This document shows positions 21,225 to 33,712 of a stretch of DNA of 64,000 nucleotides, piece by piece; within the stretch, counting starts at the first letter, position 1; the number at the start of each line of letters is the position of its first letter. Source of the DNA: Asterella californica (lineage: Eukaryota; Streptophyta; Marchantiopsida; Marchantiales; Aytoniaceae). The notes under the pieces are model-generated. The model searched no databases. It was not told the origin of the DNA and saw nothing but the letters and a program-made list of their open reading frames with translations. The stretch covers positions 40,237,501 through 40,301,500 of the forward strand of contig JAYKYS010000001.1 in NCBI GenBank assembly GCA_036924285.1, written 5' to 3'. The position numbers and the translations under genes were made by a program.

Positions 21225-21270
21225 TAATTAAGAGTTAATCCTTCTGTTAGGAAAGGTTAGCTCTTAATTA
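21225..21270. repeat. Long hairpin, family member 5
   Basis: TAATTAAGAGTTAATCCTT pairs with AAAGGTTAGCTCTTAATTA around CTGTTAGG. It is closely related to the 20,753 hairpin, with compensating and non-compensating differences between arms. Confidence 0.85.
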
Positions 21271-21640
21271 TTGTCTCTAAGATTGTTTCATCGTTGATAA
21301 GCCTTGAGTTATAACTGAATAGGTTCCAGTTGCTGCAGCAGCGCTTATGGTTTCTCTGGTTTGTAGAAGTAATGTGCTGTGTTCTCATAAAAGTAGTTTA
21401 AATTGGATTTTTAAATATAGAAATTTAAATATAGAAATTTAAATTTACACAGAGCTTTGACTTGCACTGCCGCGGACTTCTCACTGCAGTAAAACGTGAA
21501 ATTTTGACTCACTTTTTTGAAGACGTGAACTGAAATATTTCTCTATGCTTTCTTCAGTTTTGTATTTCTATCATTTTTGTCTTCGGCTTGTTCTTGTACA
21601 AGGTCGTGGGGAATGATATTATTGAGCTGTCGTATAGAAT

Positions 21641-23711
21641 GAACGAAAAGGCAGGACACGCGGAGCAGCAACGGCAAGGCGATGCAAAGCAACGAGGCGA
21701 AGGAAGGCAAGGCAATCCAATCCAAAGCTAAGGGAAAGGAAGGAAGAAAGTCGGAGCTCCGGAAGCAGTAAGTTGTCGAGAGAAGGACGAGGTGGCCTAG
21801 CCAGGACAAGCTTCAGCAGAAATGGAGAGTTGGAGGTTGGGCTGAGTGCGTCACGAGACTAGAGACTTCACTAGCTTTACAAGTTGTGCTTGATCTCAAA
21901 ACAACAATTGATTACTTACTGAGAAATGTTAATATGAAGATCTCAAGTTTTTTGGAAACTAAGTGCTCTAAAACCCCCAAAGAGAAAAAATGACCCAAGG
22001 CTGGTAAAGCAGACCGCATCGGCCCTAACAAATTCGTCCTGCGGTGGACGGAACTGTTCAGACCTCGACGGCCTTGCCATCACCACGTGCCGCTGTGCAC
22101 GCAAGCCACCGCCGGCGGCTCAGCTTCCGCAGAAACCGGGAATGGGAGAGTAACTGGGCAGAATCTTCGCGGTCCGACTCGATATTTGGGGAGTAAGTAG
22201 TTTACTTTTAGGTTTGTGTGAGTGTCCAAAAGATAAAAAGAACGAGCGAGAGAGTGGCGTGTGCCCTTCATGCTCCCCCGGAACAAAGCAAGTGGCTTCT
22301 CACACGTCGAGTCATCGATCGATCGATCGGAAAAATGGGAAGAAGCGGAACGAAACGAAACTCGCAAGTTCAGTCATCGCGCGCTGGCTCTTGTCTTGTC
22401 GCTTAGATGACCCGCGAGCTTTCGCTTTTCGTTTGCAATTTCTGCCTGCGTTGTTATTAATTTGAGATTTGCTGCCGGCGGTTAGCAATTGTTTTCGCCT
22501 GTAATATTTTTGTCAAGGCGATTTGAAATCACACACGCACACACGCACACTCGTATTGAGTTGTGCGGGAATTCTGAACAGCGGACAAGTAGGCGCGGCA
22601 GATAGATATCAATTTTAGAGGAGAATTTGTGGCAAGGACTGCGGAAAGTTCATTGGAAGATTGAAGATTGAGGAGAGAGGGTGGGAGAGGAAGGGAGAGG
22701 AAGGGAGATGCTGTTAGTGGTTCTTTGTTGCGACAAGATTGTCTACCTGTAGCCCAAGCAGAAGTGTGCAGCTTGAGCCGGCGGGATCTGTTGGTGTCGG
22801 TTATTGAGAGAATTGATTCGACGGGTAAGCCTCTAGATTTATGTTATTCTAAAGAGTCTTGCAGCCCTTGCATCTTCAGCTATGCTTGCTTGTGTTTACG
22901 CCCAGTACTGTGGTTGAGAGGTTTTAGTTTCGAATCCGTGTTGGCTGGCTTCTTGTTGACGGATCCGTTCCTGAGGATGAGGGTGGATCAGTGGCCTGCC
23001 CTCGCGAATTAGAGAAGACATTTTCAGAGTTTAGATTTTAGACCTGCGGTCAAAAACTTGGGTTTTAGGCATTTCTACAGGAAAGATATGCAGCACAGCG
23101 AGTACATTTACCACAGTGGAATTGATCGAAACTGTATTTGTAGAGCTGTGTTAGGTGCTGGTTAGTGTGTACACAATCATGTAGTTTTAGGTGGTTTTGT
23201 AACAGAGGGACTTGCTCACACAAACCAGAAACAAGTATATACAGAGTGCTCAAATGACTTATTCATCCTCTTAACAGTTTTGGTCCAAATATGTCAGTCA
23301 CCGTAATCTCGTATGTAACGATGTGGAAGAATCTAGAGTTGAGTTGCCTTCTGCGGCTGATTAAATCTTGACTATCGCGGTTTCAGGTCATCTTGCTGTT
23401 TCTGACCAGCTTGTTTATGCGGATTCTGACAGCTTAAATTTAATTTAGAATCGATTGGGTGGAGGTCTTGGGGTATTGTCAACTTGTGGTTGGGTCCTGG
23501 CCTAATTTTTGATATCTATTGTGTCACGATGCTGGTTTTTAACCTTCTCGCCGAGCCCAGTTGTAAATTGGTGGATTTAACCATCGAATTGCTCCGTATT
23601 TGGTCATTCTAGAGGCCATGTCTTTAATGGGAGTGCAGAGTAATCTATCGATTTGGGAACCAGAGGATTGACGGTGTACATCACAATTGTGGCAGGAATA
23701 AATAAAACGAA
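21641..23711 (+). other. Upstream region of the plastid membrane-protein gene
   Basis: No convincing coding exon is seen. 21,640-21,760 is purine-rich with many GGCAAGG-type words. 22,310-22,330 carries (ATCG)n, and 22,530-22,550 a short CACACG repeat. The promoter and a 5' UTR, perhaps with an intron, are expected here, but no TATA box stands out. Confidence 0.4.
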
Positions 23712-26111
23712 ATGGAAGGATGTACAGCTCGGCTGAGCTGCACGCCTTTTGCACTTGGAAGCTGTTTGCCAAGAGATGCCGGAGACTTGAAGGGTTCACG
23801 GAGACGAGTAGACGTTAGGAAAGCTGGTAAGAGGATAGTGAGGAGAACCAGAGTACAGTGTGCGAACAGCTCTGGTTCTAGTAGGAATGAAGACGCCCTC
23901 GGAGGAGATCCCAGGGTTCAGCAGATGCTGGTAGAGATGGTACAGATACAACTTGGCAAGGTCCGTATGAACGACTATGTCGATGAAAGGTCAGAATACA
24001 TGAGAATGATTGCAGAGGAAGCTCAGCGGGAATATAATCGTATTACAATGCGTACAATGAAGAATTTAGACGCGACCGGAAGCAGGGTAAGCTACTTCTG
24101 AATGACAGGAATACTACTGCAAACTGATTTTTGATATGAGGTGACCAACCAACTGGATCACTTCAGCTGAATGATTGGCTAGTAGTGCATAAGAGGTACG
24201 GGGGCGAGATGTACGCTTTCGTCATTTCTATATTCAAACCCGTGAGGGTTCCGTCAGTCTATCAGGTAGAATCTTTCTGTCCACTGTTAAGTTTAAAGGA
24301 TTGCGGTCTTGGTGGAAGCCCATGAGCCAGACTAGAATTGGTGCTAGAATTTGATTGCGGTCTCTGAATGGAATACACGGCTAGAAAGGGTAGTATAGAG
24401 ATAGACTAATGATGTATATACTGCTTCTATAGGAGTATTCGAAGAACACAATGTCTCGAGGTGTAGGGACTTGGTCTCTGTGAAGTATGCTTTCTTGACA
24501 TTCTATTGTTGACTATTTCAGAATAATAAGATGGTTGCTTATGCAGGTTCTCCGTCAGTTAGACCTAGATGCGTACGCTATTGAGCGGGAGTTGAGGATT
24601 GCTAAAGCTGAGCTGGAGGTAAATACAATGTCAAGCATTTTCTTCTCTTGTTCCGAACCGTCAGTAGTTATGAAGCTGCAGGACTCGGGTACTTGATGGA
24701 GCTGTGGAGAACTAGTTTGTTAATATTGTAGACAGTTGTTAAAGTATAAGTTGACTGTTTACACAGGCACAGCAAAAGGAGTTTGAGGAGTATCAAATTC
24801 GGTCCACGTATTCCAGAAATGAAGGACTCTTTTTTAAAAATCTCTATGAGGCACCTCTCCCACTGCGGGCCAGATCAACCCTATATCAACCAAAGTTGAA
24901 GGTACAGTCGTGTTTTCGAGTGTTTTCCTCGAAACACAATTTAAGTACTTAGTTCGGGGAAAGCCCGTGTAATTCTTCCCGATACACGTGTTGGAAGGAT
25001 ATAAATGAGATGCCCATTGTGGACATAGAAAACGCAATAATCTGTTCGCTCCGGTTACTTTTATGAGGTTGAAGTATTTAGTTGAACGACGGAAAGGCTT
25101 TTGCATGTTTGTTACAGTATCTCTAACGGTGAACACCTACTCAGTACCTACATGCGTCAGTGACCCAGTGGCAAAACTTCTTTTCCTTTACCTTTTCAAC
25201 CAGTCTGATTGGTAATTTACTCACTAAATCATTGTCTTCCACTCATTCGAACTTACTCTCTTATTTACGTTCTGGCTATCTCAGTCTTTGTTTACCATCG
25301 ATTACCTTCACTAGTTTCATCAGTCTTCAGTTCTGCATTAGATTCTACGTTAGAATCGAGTAGCTTGCATCATTACATACTGTATTCGTCAGCTGCATTG
25401 CACTCTATACGAAGGGGAACCTTTTCTAGAAATGTGGTTCGCACTACACATTCCCATCGGCACACCCTTCGGTTACATACAACTGGCTAACTCCACTTAG
25501 CAAGTTAGCGCACATTCGGCCCTTATTTGCTTCTTTCTATGTACTTGGCCGGGTTACTTGCGGGTTACCTCAGTATTAGAGACTGGTCCTTGACAAAATA
25601 TCCCATTCTCGACGTATGAATATATGCCTCTAACGGTGAAGTTGTTTGCAGAAAGTGACGATTGTAACATCACCCGGTAGGGACTTTACCACCAGCTACA
25701 GGCAGATACTTTACGGAGGGTTATCACTAGTTATTGTATCGTTTATCTGGAGTTCGAGCTCAGGTAAGGATATAGCTAGGATCTGCAGTTTTCTAGGTTC
25801 CGTGCTATCTTGAACGTTTTGACTTGTATCGGTGGTTGTTTGTGAATGCTATAATAATTCAGAAATGCGTGACCCTTGTATCAACTTGTGGAGTACCGAT
25901 GTGAACAGAGGTGTTCAATGGTTTTGCAGCGTTCGTTGCAGGATCCATGATGCGAGTTTCCAAGTTTGCTGCATACGGCATTATTCTTTCTATGCTAATG
26001 ACTCAGTTAGCTTACGTGAAACTTTTGACTGGCGATTTTGCCGTGGAGGATTCGGTCAGACCTGATGCCAAGCTTGAGGAGAAGTCCAGTAAGCCTGATA
26101 TAGAGAAGTGA
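23712..26111 (+). CDS. Predicted plastid-targeted two-span membrane protein, 291 aa
   Basis: Five exons join in phase: 23,712-24,086; 24,547-24,618; 24,767-24,901; 25,652-25,763; 25,930-26,111. Every intron has GT...AG ends. The N-terminus (about 1-55) is rich in Ser/Arg and ends RRTRVQCA, like a chloroplast transit peptide with its V-x-C/A cleavage site. Residues 65-190 are charged and helical (EEAQREYNRITMRTMKNLD; ERELRIAKAELEAQQKEFEEY), then RNEGLFFKNL. Two hydrophobic spans follow, at about 208-225 (LYGGLSLVIVSFIW) and 240-262 (AAYGIILSMLMTQLAYVKLL), and the tail is charged. From memory this resembles the plant chloroplast inner-envelope protein typified by Arabidopsis At1g42960; that match needs a search. 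No enzymatic motif is seen. The start is the only in-frame ATG giving the leader. Confidence 0.8.
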
Positions 26112-27820
26112 GGAGTAATTTCCGTTCATCTACAGACAGTTCATTGTAAATTCTGGAGGCATTCTTTTGTACAGGATTTTGGCGCTTCGGATCCTAGCAT
26201 TTATTAATTGAAAGAACAATACCGGTTATGGTAACGTTCTTGCTTGTAAGAGACGTGATCTGTGCTCTATATGTCAATATGTGATCGTGATACTCGTCCC
26301 GTCCAGACACTGTTATTATGTTATACGTTGCATACGCATTGTTATATGTTATACGTCAGATTAGTTTGTACATACCCCAGCAGGGCCACTCATACCTGGG
26401 CTTTACGGCTTTAGAGTAATCGACGCAAATTTTTTTCCAGTGACGAGATGTAAACATTATGTACAGCAAAAAGTTCTTTTACACTGACGAGACGTAAATG
26501 GTATGTACCACCAAAATATTTACGTTTTCGGATGTAATTCTCGAGATGTTTTTATGCTTCTAATCTGATAGTTAGCAGTAAATGTACGTCAGGGGTTTCA
26601 TTAATTAGTTAGTAGTAAATATACGTCTGGGGTTTCCTTGTCTGTCCGAAATTTGAATGGATGCAAGTGTATTTTTGGGAAGTGTACTTTTGGGACGCGT
26701 GGAACGTCAGCACTGTTCTATGTTCCGGGAATGCGAAAGGAAATAATTATTTGTGTGAATTTGTTTTTTTTCGGATGGTAAAAGTTTCGGAGTGTAAAAC
26801 ATGCAGAAAGTTTCGTTGTGTTTTTTGTAGTACAGCGCAGAACGTTGTGCAAAATACTCTTTACTACGTATGGTCGTAACATTTTCTTATAATTTTGTTC
26901 GTTACAATGTTTGGTTGTAACATTTCTTATAATTTTCTGCGCTACGTATCGCGTTGTGTATATTCTAAATACGTATTCTGTAGATTGTAAAAATTCTGTG
27001 TGGTCTTATAACTTTTTTGTGTGAGTTGGAACAAGTAACATATTTTCATAAATTTTTTTTGCGAACGTATAGCGTTGTGTTTATCTTAAATACGGATTTG
27101 AATTTGAACAAGTAACTTGAATTTTATTCTTGAATTTTGAATAATGTTTTGTTGTTCAAATGGTTTATGATCTTAGTCCAAAATTTAATTTGCATTAAAA
27201 TTTAATTGTAATGATGGATTACAGAGATTTCTCAAATTAAATTACTTTTTCCATTAAATCACATCATATTATTTTTTCTGTAAAATCACAATCAGATCTG
27301 AGTAACGAGATTGCAAGTAACTCTTGTAACGAAATTTACGGTTTTGGATTTGATCAAGACAATAGGGGATGTCAAAGTCAAGACAACAGGGGATGTCAAA
27401 GTTAGTGGCCCTCGTGTTTAATCGTATGATTTGCGGGTTTGAGTTTCGAACAACAATAATTTTGGATCTGGGTGGGTCTTGAGATATCTGCAGAAGTGTT
27501 CCGCGAGTTCCGTTTCACTGCCCATGGCAGTTTAGGTCGTAGATTATTGATCATGTTCATTTATCTTGTATTTTCATAAATTCAAAATTTGAAAAAGTAC
27601 TACAGTAGTTCTCGCAAAGAGTGCAGATGACTCCTCAAATGAATTTATAATAGAAAGTTCAATGTGAAAATATGTTCGGTGGTCGGATGAATGGTCGTTT
27701 CAAGCTTTGCGTTCTAAGTTTATGGATCAACTTCCACTTGTACATGTTTTAGGTTTAAGGATCAGCTCACGCTTGAATGTTTATCATTGCTAAAGTGGTT
27801 ATCTCAAATTTAGTGATTGC
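26112..27820. other. AT-rich intergenic stretch with short repeats
   Basis: No gene is recognised. 26,440-26,520 holds two copies of a CAGTGACGAGATGTAAA-like segment. 26,570-26,640 holds two copies of AGTAAATGTACGTCAGGGGTTTC-like sequence. 26,870-27,110 repeats CGTAACATTT(T)CTTATAATTTT and CGTAT(A/C)GCGTTGTGT. The plus-strand frame at 26,661-26,879 has no domain. Confidence 0.5.
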
Positions 27821-27823
27821 CCC

Positions 27824-29156
27824 ATGTTGCGTGTGTCCAAAAAAAAAACAGTATTGCAGAATATAGAGGAGAGTGTAGAGATGAAAGTGATGTTGGCTTC
27901 CTCGAGCTCGAAAGAATTTTCAAGTTCAAATAAATCTAGTGACAGCAATACGAAAGAAAATTCAAACTCGACGAGAAGACAGAAGGATGATTGTACGAGT
28001 TCACGATTCTGACAAAGAGTTAGTAGAGTTTATCAAGTACCGTACATTTCAAGATATTTGAAAAGACAAGATCGTTCTCATTTTCCAGGATCATTTTCGA
28101 GGAGTAAAGATTTTTTCCAGAATTATTTTGAAAATCTTCCTACAGACTCTTTCCGACAGCTACAAGAATGGATAGACGAAGTTTCGTAAATAGGTGAGTT
28201 TAGTCGAAGCTCAGCCCATTTTTTATAGTCAAAGTCGCGTAAAACAATCTCCTGTATCTTTGCAACTTGCTGTTGCTCTAGACAGATTTGGACACAAACG
28301 GAATGATGTTGCTCTTGGACGGTCTCTAATTCTTTGGAGCATTGTCCATGAAATGATGGTTCTGTATACTAAGAGGGTGATGCAAGCTTTAGAGTTGATT
28401 CTTCGAAGATTGATTTGTTGGTCAAATCGTGAAAAAAGACGTGTCATCTCAAATACTTTTAGAACAAAAGGATTTCCGAGATGTGAAAGGTTGATATATG
28501 AGACTCTGTTGTCTTTATCGCAGAGACCTCGAGTTGATGATGAAACTTTTATGATCAGAAATGCAATTATTCAATGAATGCTCAGGTTGTGTGTTGTCAT
28601 CGAAAGAGAATCATCTTTCTTTTCACAAGTATGTCGAAGAGTTGTTAAGATATCACTTGCTTGAGGAAATCTGTCTTATGGAAACACTTTGAAAGTGATT
28701 CTTCTCTGTTTGAGATCAATATTTACTTGATGATTTTGGATATTCACCCATGCGACATCTTATTCCATCGTTTAGGATGGCTACAAGAGACAAAGAGAAA
28801 CAAGATTTCAATACTTGTTTAGCGCTTGCTAGGGTGGCGAACAAAGATTGTATAAGTATTTTGAAGTCTCGTTGGCATTCTTTAAAGCAAGTTAGAACGC
28901 TAAATTGAAAGAAAAATCAGAGAATCAATTTTTAGTTAAATGGGTAAGCTGTTGTGCGATGCTCCATAACTTTTTATTAAAAAATGAAGATGAGTGGACA
29001 AAGGAAGATGGAGAGTTAATTATAGAACCTGAAAAGATCCTGAACAATGACGAGAGGAACTTTCTCACCCCATGCCACCGGAGATATATCAAAGAAATAA
29101 AATTCTTAGAATTTATCTTGAGCACAATCTTGATGTATTTGCGAATATTTACATAA
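27824..29156 (+). pseudogene. Broken PIF/Harbinger-type transposase
   Basis: Fragments in several frames follow the order of a HARBI1/DDE_4 transposase. They are a Ser-rich N-terminus leading to SHFPGSFSRSKDFFQNYF (about 28,080-28,130); a helix-turn-helix-like block PVSLQLAVALDRFGHKRND...VLYTKRVMQAL...FRTKGFPRC (28,245-28,490); then DFGYSPMRHLIPSFR (about 28,735-28,780); and the C-terminal signature KSRWHSLKQVRTL...CCAMLHNFLL...DEW (28,865-29,000). Such enzymes cut and paste DNA with a DDE triad. Here the triad region is broken by stops and shifts. Terminal inverted repeats were not identified. Confidence 0.72.
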
Positions 29157-29164
29157 AGTGGTGG

Positions 29165-29770
29165 GCATTGCGCACAATCTTCTCTGTCTTCTCGGGTGTT
29201 TCTCAACCAACGATAATGCGAATATCACACTTAGAGAAACATCTAGTGCGACGGTGCTCATATCGCACTGAGTACATTCGTAAACTTGTGCAACGGTGCG
29301 AAGATCACATTGAGAAAAACACCCAGTGCAATGTTTCGCATATCGTCTTGAGTACAATCGTAAACTTTTGAACCCATCCAGTGCGATGATGCGATTGCAC
29401 TGAATACAATCGTAAAATTGGACGACGGTGCGAAGATCACAATGAGAAAAACACCTCGTACGACGGTGCGCGGATTGCACTGAGTTCAATTGTAAAGTTC
29501 TGAACTCACCCAGTGCGATGTTGCGAAGATCTACTGAGTATTTCTGCTCAACTTGTGCGACGGTGCGAAAGATTGCACTGAGGATAACATCCAGTGTGAC
29601 GATGAGCCGATCGCACTCAGTACAGTCTTAAACTTGTGCAACCCCATGTGTGACGGTGCAATCTTCGCACTGAGGAAAACTCCCAGTGCGAAGATCACAC
29701 TGAGTACAGTCGGACGAAAGTTTGTAGAAACATCCAATGCGTACAGTCGAACAAACCTACTAGTGCTTTT
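29165..29770. repeat. Array of two alternating ~40-bp words
   Basis: Two imperfect words alternate. One resembles ACTGAGTACAATCGTAAAC + TTGTGCGACGGTGCGAAGATC. The other resembles ACTGAGAAAAACACC + CAGTGCGATGTTGCG. At least eleven words are discernible between 29,205 and 29,740, giving a composite period near 80 bases. The core AGTGCGA/TCGCACT occurs on both strands. Open frames crossing it simply mirror the repeats. Confidence 0.85.
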
Positions 29771-30770
29771 TGTGCGACTGGTGCGACAGTTAGTTTTTTT
29801 GAGCAACAATTAGGTGAAAACTATTGGTGTTTTTTTGTTCGACTCCTGGGACAATTGGTTGAAAATTATTGAAGGAGTTACATCACTTGATTGCATAATG
29901 AAAATTGTACTTCAACATGATTTGAGTTTTGTCATAAACTTGTTGGGCTTGTTGGGCAATTGTGCAAGAACGTCATATCAGCTTTGTCTTCTCCTCAGAC
30001 ATAGTGCCACATGAAGCTTTCAAAGCTAACAAAGGATCTTTACCAAACACTTGTATATATTTTGCTTGAACAAAACTCGAGGTTTCTAGTAAGTTGTTTT
30101 CTCATGTCTTCAATCATGATAACAGAAGGTTCAAAAGATAATCGTCTCGGTCCATATCTGCAGACTCCGACTGGAAAGAAGGAGGATGAATTGCGCTAAA
30201 CGGATAGTTCGTGCTATTCTTCTCAAGAGAGTTGTCGATCAGCAGACAATCTCTTGTACACAAATTGTAAGAGTACAACCGCGAGAAGTCTTTCAAATAT
30301 AGAAAGTTATCCGTTGCAGCTTCTGTTATTGTCTTGAAACGAGTACACATGGGTTGCTTTACAAAAACTCTACAAATCTACAGAAGTGAAAATTCACATA
30401 AGGACGATAAGTACATACGGAAGGTTCAAAATAGGATCGAATAGTACTTTGACAACTTCAAAGACTGTAAACACTTTAACGAAACTTAAAAGAAGCACTA
30501 CAAATTACTGAGAAGTTATCTGGTCCGAAATGATTCTCATTGAAAGATACTTTTTATTCTCAAAAGATGACATTATAGTTACTCAAGGTACGAGATGTTC
30601 ATATCAAGACCTAAAAGTCTTTAAAACATATATCCATGAACTCTTTCACTCTTGGTCGCACAACGTAGCATAAATCTTTCCGGTATGTTTCAATCCGATA
30701 TCCTCATTCTTTAGCTCCTTGAAGCTCCATCTCATTACGACCCACTCTTATGAAAAGCCCATTTAAGTCC
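29771..30770. other. Intergenic between the two AGTGCGA arrays
   Basis: Only short frames without recognisable domains. The plus-strand frames at 29,814-30,199 could be decayed transposon sequence but carry no motif I can name. Confidence 0.4.
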
Positions 30771-31110
30771 AAAACGAGCACTGATCGCACTAATCTCAGT
30801 ACGACGATGCGAGATCGCACTTAGTCCTTCGAGTTAGCTAGTGCGATAAGCCGAGATCGCATTGAGTCATACACTTTCATCATCGCTAAGATAAATCAGC
30901 ACCCATCACAGTAGCCTCTGTGATCGCTCAGTGCGATCAGTCGGGATCGCACTAGTCTCAGTATGATCGCTCTGCTGCTCGCACTAAAAACAATAACGAA
31001 CTATATAAACATCGCAATGAGCTTAGTGCGAAACACTACACTAAGTGCGCTGTAGTGTTTGTGATCTAACACTACACTAAGTGTGCTCTAACACATGCAT
31101 GTTGCTCTCA
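30770..31110. repeat. Second AGTGCGA-rich segment
   Basis: The words GATCGCACT, AGTGCGAT and ACACTACACTAAGTGCGC repeat every 20-60 bases, in both orientations. It is less regular than the 29.2-kb array but built from the same core. Confidence 0.7.
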
Positions 31111-31201
31111 CACAAAATATTAACGAACTACATAAATAGAATCCTTCAACACACTACATAAAACAGAATACACAAAAGAAAATAAGTACTAACAACGTTT
31201 C

Positions 31202-32168
31202 TTACTTGTATCGTCTTTGCTCGCTCCTTGACTCGCTCTTTGCCGATCTCTTGCGATGTCTTGGACTGAAAAGATCATCTCTTTTCCTCTCTAGATCCCC
31301 AAATGTATCATAAGATGAGTAAGAGCCATCCTTAAGAAATTTTCTACAGTTCCTTTTTTCTCGGGTCTCGCAGGTGTTTCTGCAAATGCAATACTTCTCC
31401 TTCAAGGTTATCTAGCATAAACTTAGTCCAATCATAGTCTACGTCTATCCCCTCAACTTTAGATTTTACATACAATGCTTGTCAAAAGAACTACATCCAA
31501 ACACCGAAAAACATGTCTCGCGGAGGAAGAGCACATTCTCTTGCAAAATATCTCTTCTCCTCACCTTGTCATGGTCAGGAAACCAATCTGCTATACGCAC
31601 ATGCCTCATGAAAGGAGGTAATTGCACGAAACTCTGAGAGATTAGACATGCTTCTCAAATTATGAAATGACTCTATGAAACTTCTTGCTCGTCAATTTTG
31701 CCGTCCATGATTCGGCATTCGGAGATTGAACGAAGGTGGAACAAAGGTCGATCTGAGAAACATAATTTTAACCTTATCATTCTGCCATCGTAGTAAAGCT
31801 ACTCAAGTATAAATAAACATTAAACGAATTCATAAACCTCTTCAACGTCAAGGCTTTAGAACGAAAGAACTTTAACGTATGGGCGTTCGAACGAAAGAAA
31901 AGTGGTTTAGGGTACTTACGTCAGGGCGAGTGAATTCGAACGAAAGAGTTATCAATAATCCTAACTTTAATTCCTTCTAGTCTATTTCCATCACCGCAAG
32001 TCTCACATCTTCTTTACTCATCCATCCCCATTTGATTCGTTGATGTAAATCCTCTTGTGATGTGAATGAGATAAGAAATGGTCCTTTTTCTCTTGGTGTT
32101 CGAGTCTTTCTTTCTTCTTCGGATTCCTCTTTGGATCCCACCATGCTTGAGTTCACTACGCAATTCAA
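31202..32168 (-). pseudogene. Unrecognised minus-strand ORF fragments
   Basis: Two fragments look coding by composition. 31,977-32,144, from the ATG in MVGSKEESEEERKTRTPREK, continues to WGWMSKEDVRLAVMEID. 31,202-31,405 is Arg/Lys/Ser-rich (ERKRDDLFSPRHRKRS). Between them the same strand reads HVF-type segments interrupted by stops. Autonomous Harbinger elements carry a second, Myb-like gene beside the transposase; the WMSKEDVRLAV piece could come from such a domain, but I cannot confirm it. Confidence 0.3.
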
Positions 32169-32284
32169 GAAACTTCAATATGCAATACAGAGCTCACCAA
32201 TTTTCACAATTCTAGTGTTCAAGGTGACCCCTTAACAAATTGTACTAAACGTGCGTCTCGTTACGTCAGACGATCGACGATAAA

Positions 32285-33060
32285 ACACATTGACCCGGAT
32301 AGAATCGCAGTGCGACCATAAAGACATCGCACTAAGTGCGACCCTCGTGAAAATCTTAGTGCGACTCCTTAACAAATCTTTCTGAGAGCGTTTCATTCAG
32401 TGCGAAGTCTCCAAAAACCGCATTAAGTGCGCCTGCTTACGACAGAATGATCGACGATAAATCACACTAACTGTGACCACTGCGACCACTGCAAAATCAC
32501 AAGAAAAGAAGAGACCAAAACTTACCTCCTAAGACTTGAATGAAGAAAACTCCGGTCTTCCTCTCTGCTCGAGCTCTAGGTTTCTTCGAATCTCTTGCAC
32601 TCTCTCTTCCCGTACGCTTCCGCTTGATCTTCACCCCTTCTCGTGCAATTCTACTCTTGTTCTCTCTCGAATCACACTTCTCTTACACTTCTTCTCTCGA
32701 TTTGCACTCTCTCTCGAACGCATCGAGCATTTCGCACATCTGCACTTTCTCTCTCTATCGCACTGAGCACTTTCTTTCTCTCTCTCCTCGACGATTCACA
32801 TTGAGCACTACCGCTCTTCTCTCTCGATTTGCACTCTCTCTCGCACCCAGCACTTTTGCACTCTCGATTCGTACTACGCACTTCCTCTCTCTCTCTTTTG
32901 ATTCGGACTTCCTCTCTTGATTCGCAGTTAGTGCAAATTCGAGAAAACCTTTTTACGACTCGCACTCTCGATTCTCATTGAGCACTTCTTGTCTCTCTCT
33001 TTTGATTCGCACTTCCTCTCTCGATTCACAGTCAGTGCGAATTAGAAAGAACCTCGCCTA
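32285..33060. repeat. Third AGTGCGA-rich segment grading into CTCTCTC-rich sequence
   Basis: AGTGCGAC, GCACTAAGTGCGA and CAGTGCGAATT words alternate with long TCTCTCTCGATTTGCACT tracts (32,570-33,030). The tracts repeat a TCTCTCGATT(T/C)GCACT unit of roughly 55-65 bases. Open frames here on both strands come from this low-complexity sequence. Confidence 0.7.
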
Positions 33061-33712
33061 AACCTTGAAACTTCATGAAACTCTTCCGCAACTCACTAGT
33101 ATGTACTCGAACTAAACGGAAGAGAGTCTTAAGAGACGCGCAATGAAACTTAAACAAAATTCTACTCATACGAATAACTCCGTTACATGTTGTCGATTTT
33201 TTCAATAATTTCTTTTATTTCCTCAAACGACTTGCATGTTTTGTGTAACTCAACAAATAATACTTTTTTTTCTCGTGACTCTCTAGCTTTTTTTTTCTCT
33301 TCCAATGTGGTCATACGATACTTCACTTAATTTTTTTCTATATTGAATTTTCTCCTTGATACTCTCTTCATACGACACACTCACTTTCTTGTTTCGAGTG
33401 TTTGTTGATCGTTGATTTCTAAATGTGTCCTGCATCGACTGAGATATATCAAGGACAAGGGACAGTAGAGGTTCCTCGACTCTCAGTGACCTCCTTCTTC
33501 CTCTTCATTTATCGTTCTATCTTCAACACATGGATTCATCTCTTGCTCTACACCTCCAGACACCTTCGTATCCGCATTGAGAAATATCTATATCTCCATC
33601 ATCTTCTTTTTCAAATTGAACAGGATCATAACGAGGAACAGTATTCTCAGCTTGACACTGAGAGTCTCTTCTCTTGATATTCCTTGGGAATACAACGCAT
33701 GAGGATCAATGT

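Larger units (their letters stand above)
20350..21640 (+). repeat. Cluster of diverged repeats opening TGTACAAGG
   Basis: The sequence TGTACAAGGTCGTGGGG followed by AAGATATTATT, with variants, occurs at 20,350, 20,672, 21,147 and 21,595, at spacings of 322, 475 and 448 bases. The first three units continue through a second TGTACA, a hairpin, then GGTTCCAG or equivalent and CGCTTATGGGTTTCTC. The fourth stops after about 35 bases. The first unit has an inverted relative at 8.93-9.2 kb. No coding capacity is seen. They may be small non-autonomous elements arranged head to tail. Confidence 0.8.

Noticed and set aside
21543..21809. Minus-strand frame with leucine-rich, membrane-like sequence
   Set aside because: It is the reverse of a purine-rich GGCAAGG/GGAAGG stretch; the hydrophobicity is a composition artefact.
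29165..29770. CRISPR-like array
   Set aside because: The words are imperfect, touch each other without unique spacers of constant length, and lie in a eukaryotic genome.
32536..32965. Open frames of 76-126 codons on both strands
   Set aside because: Low-complexity TCTCTC tracts keep all frames open; no protein features.
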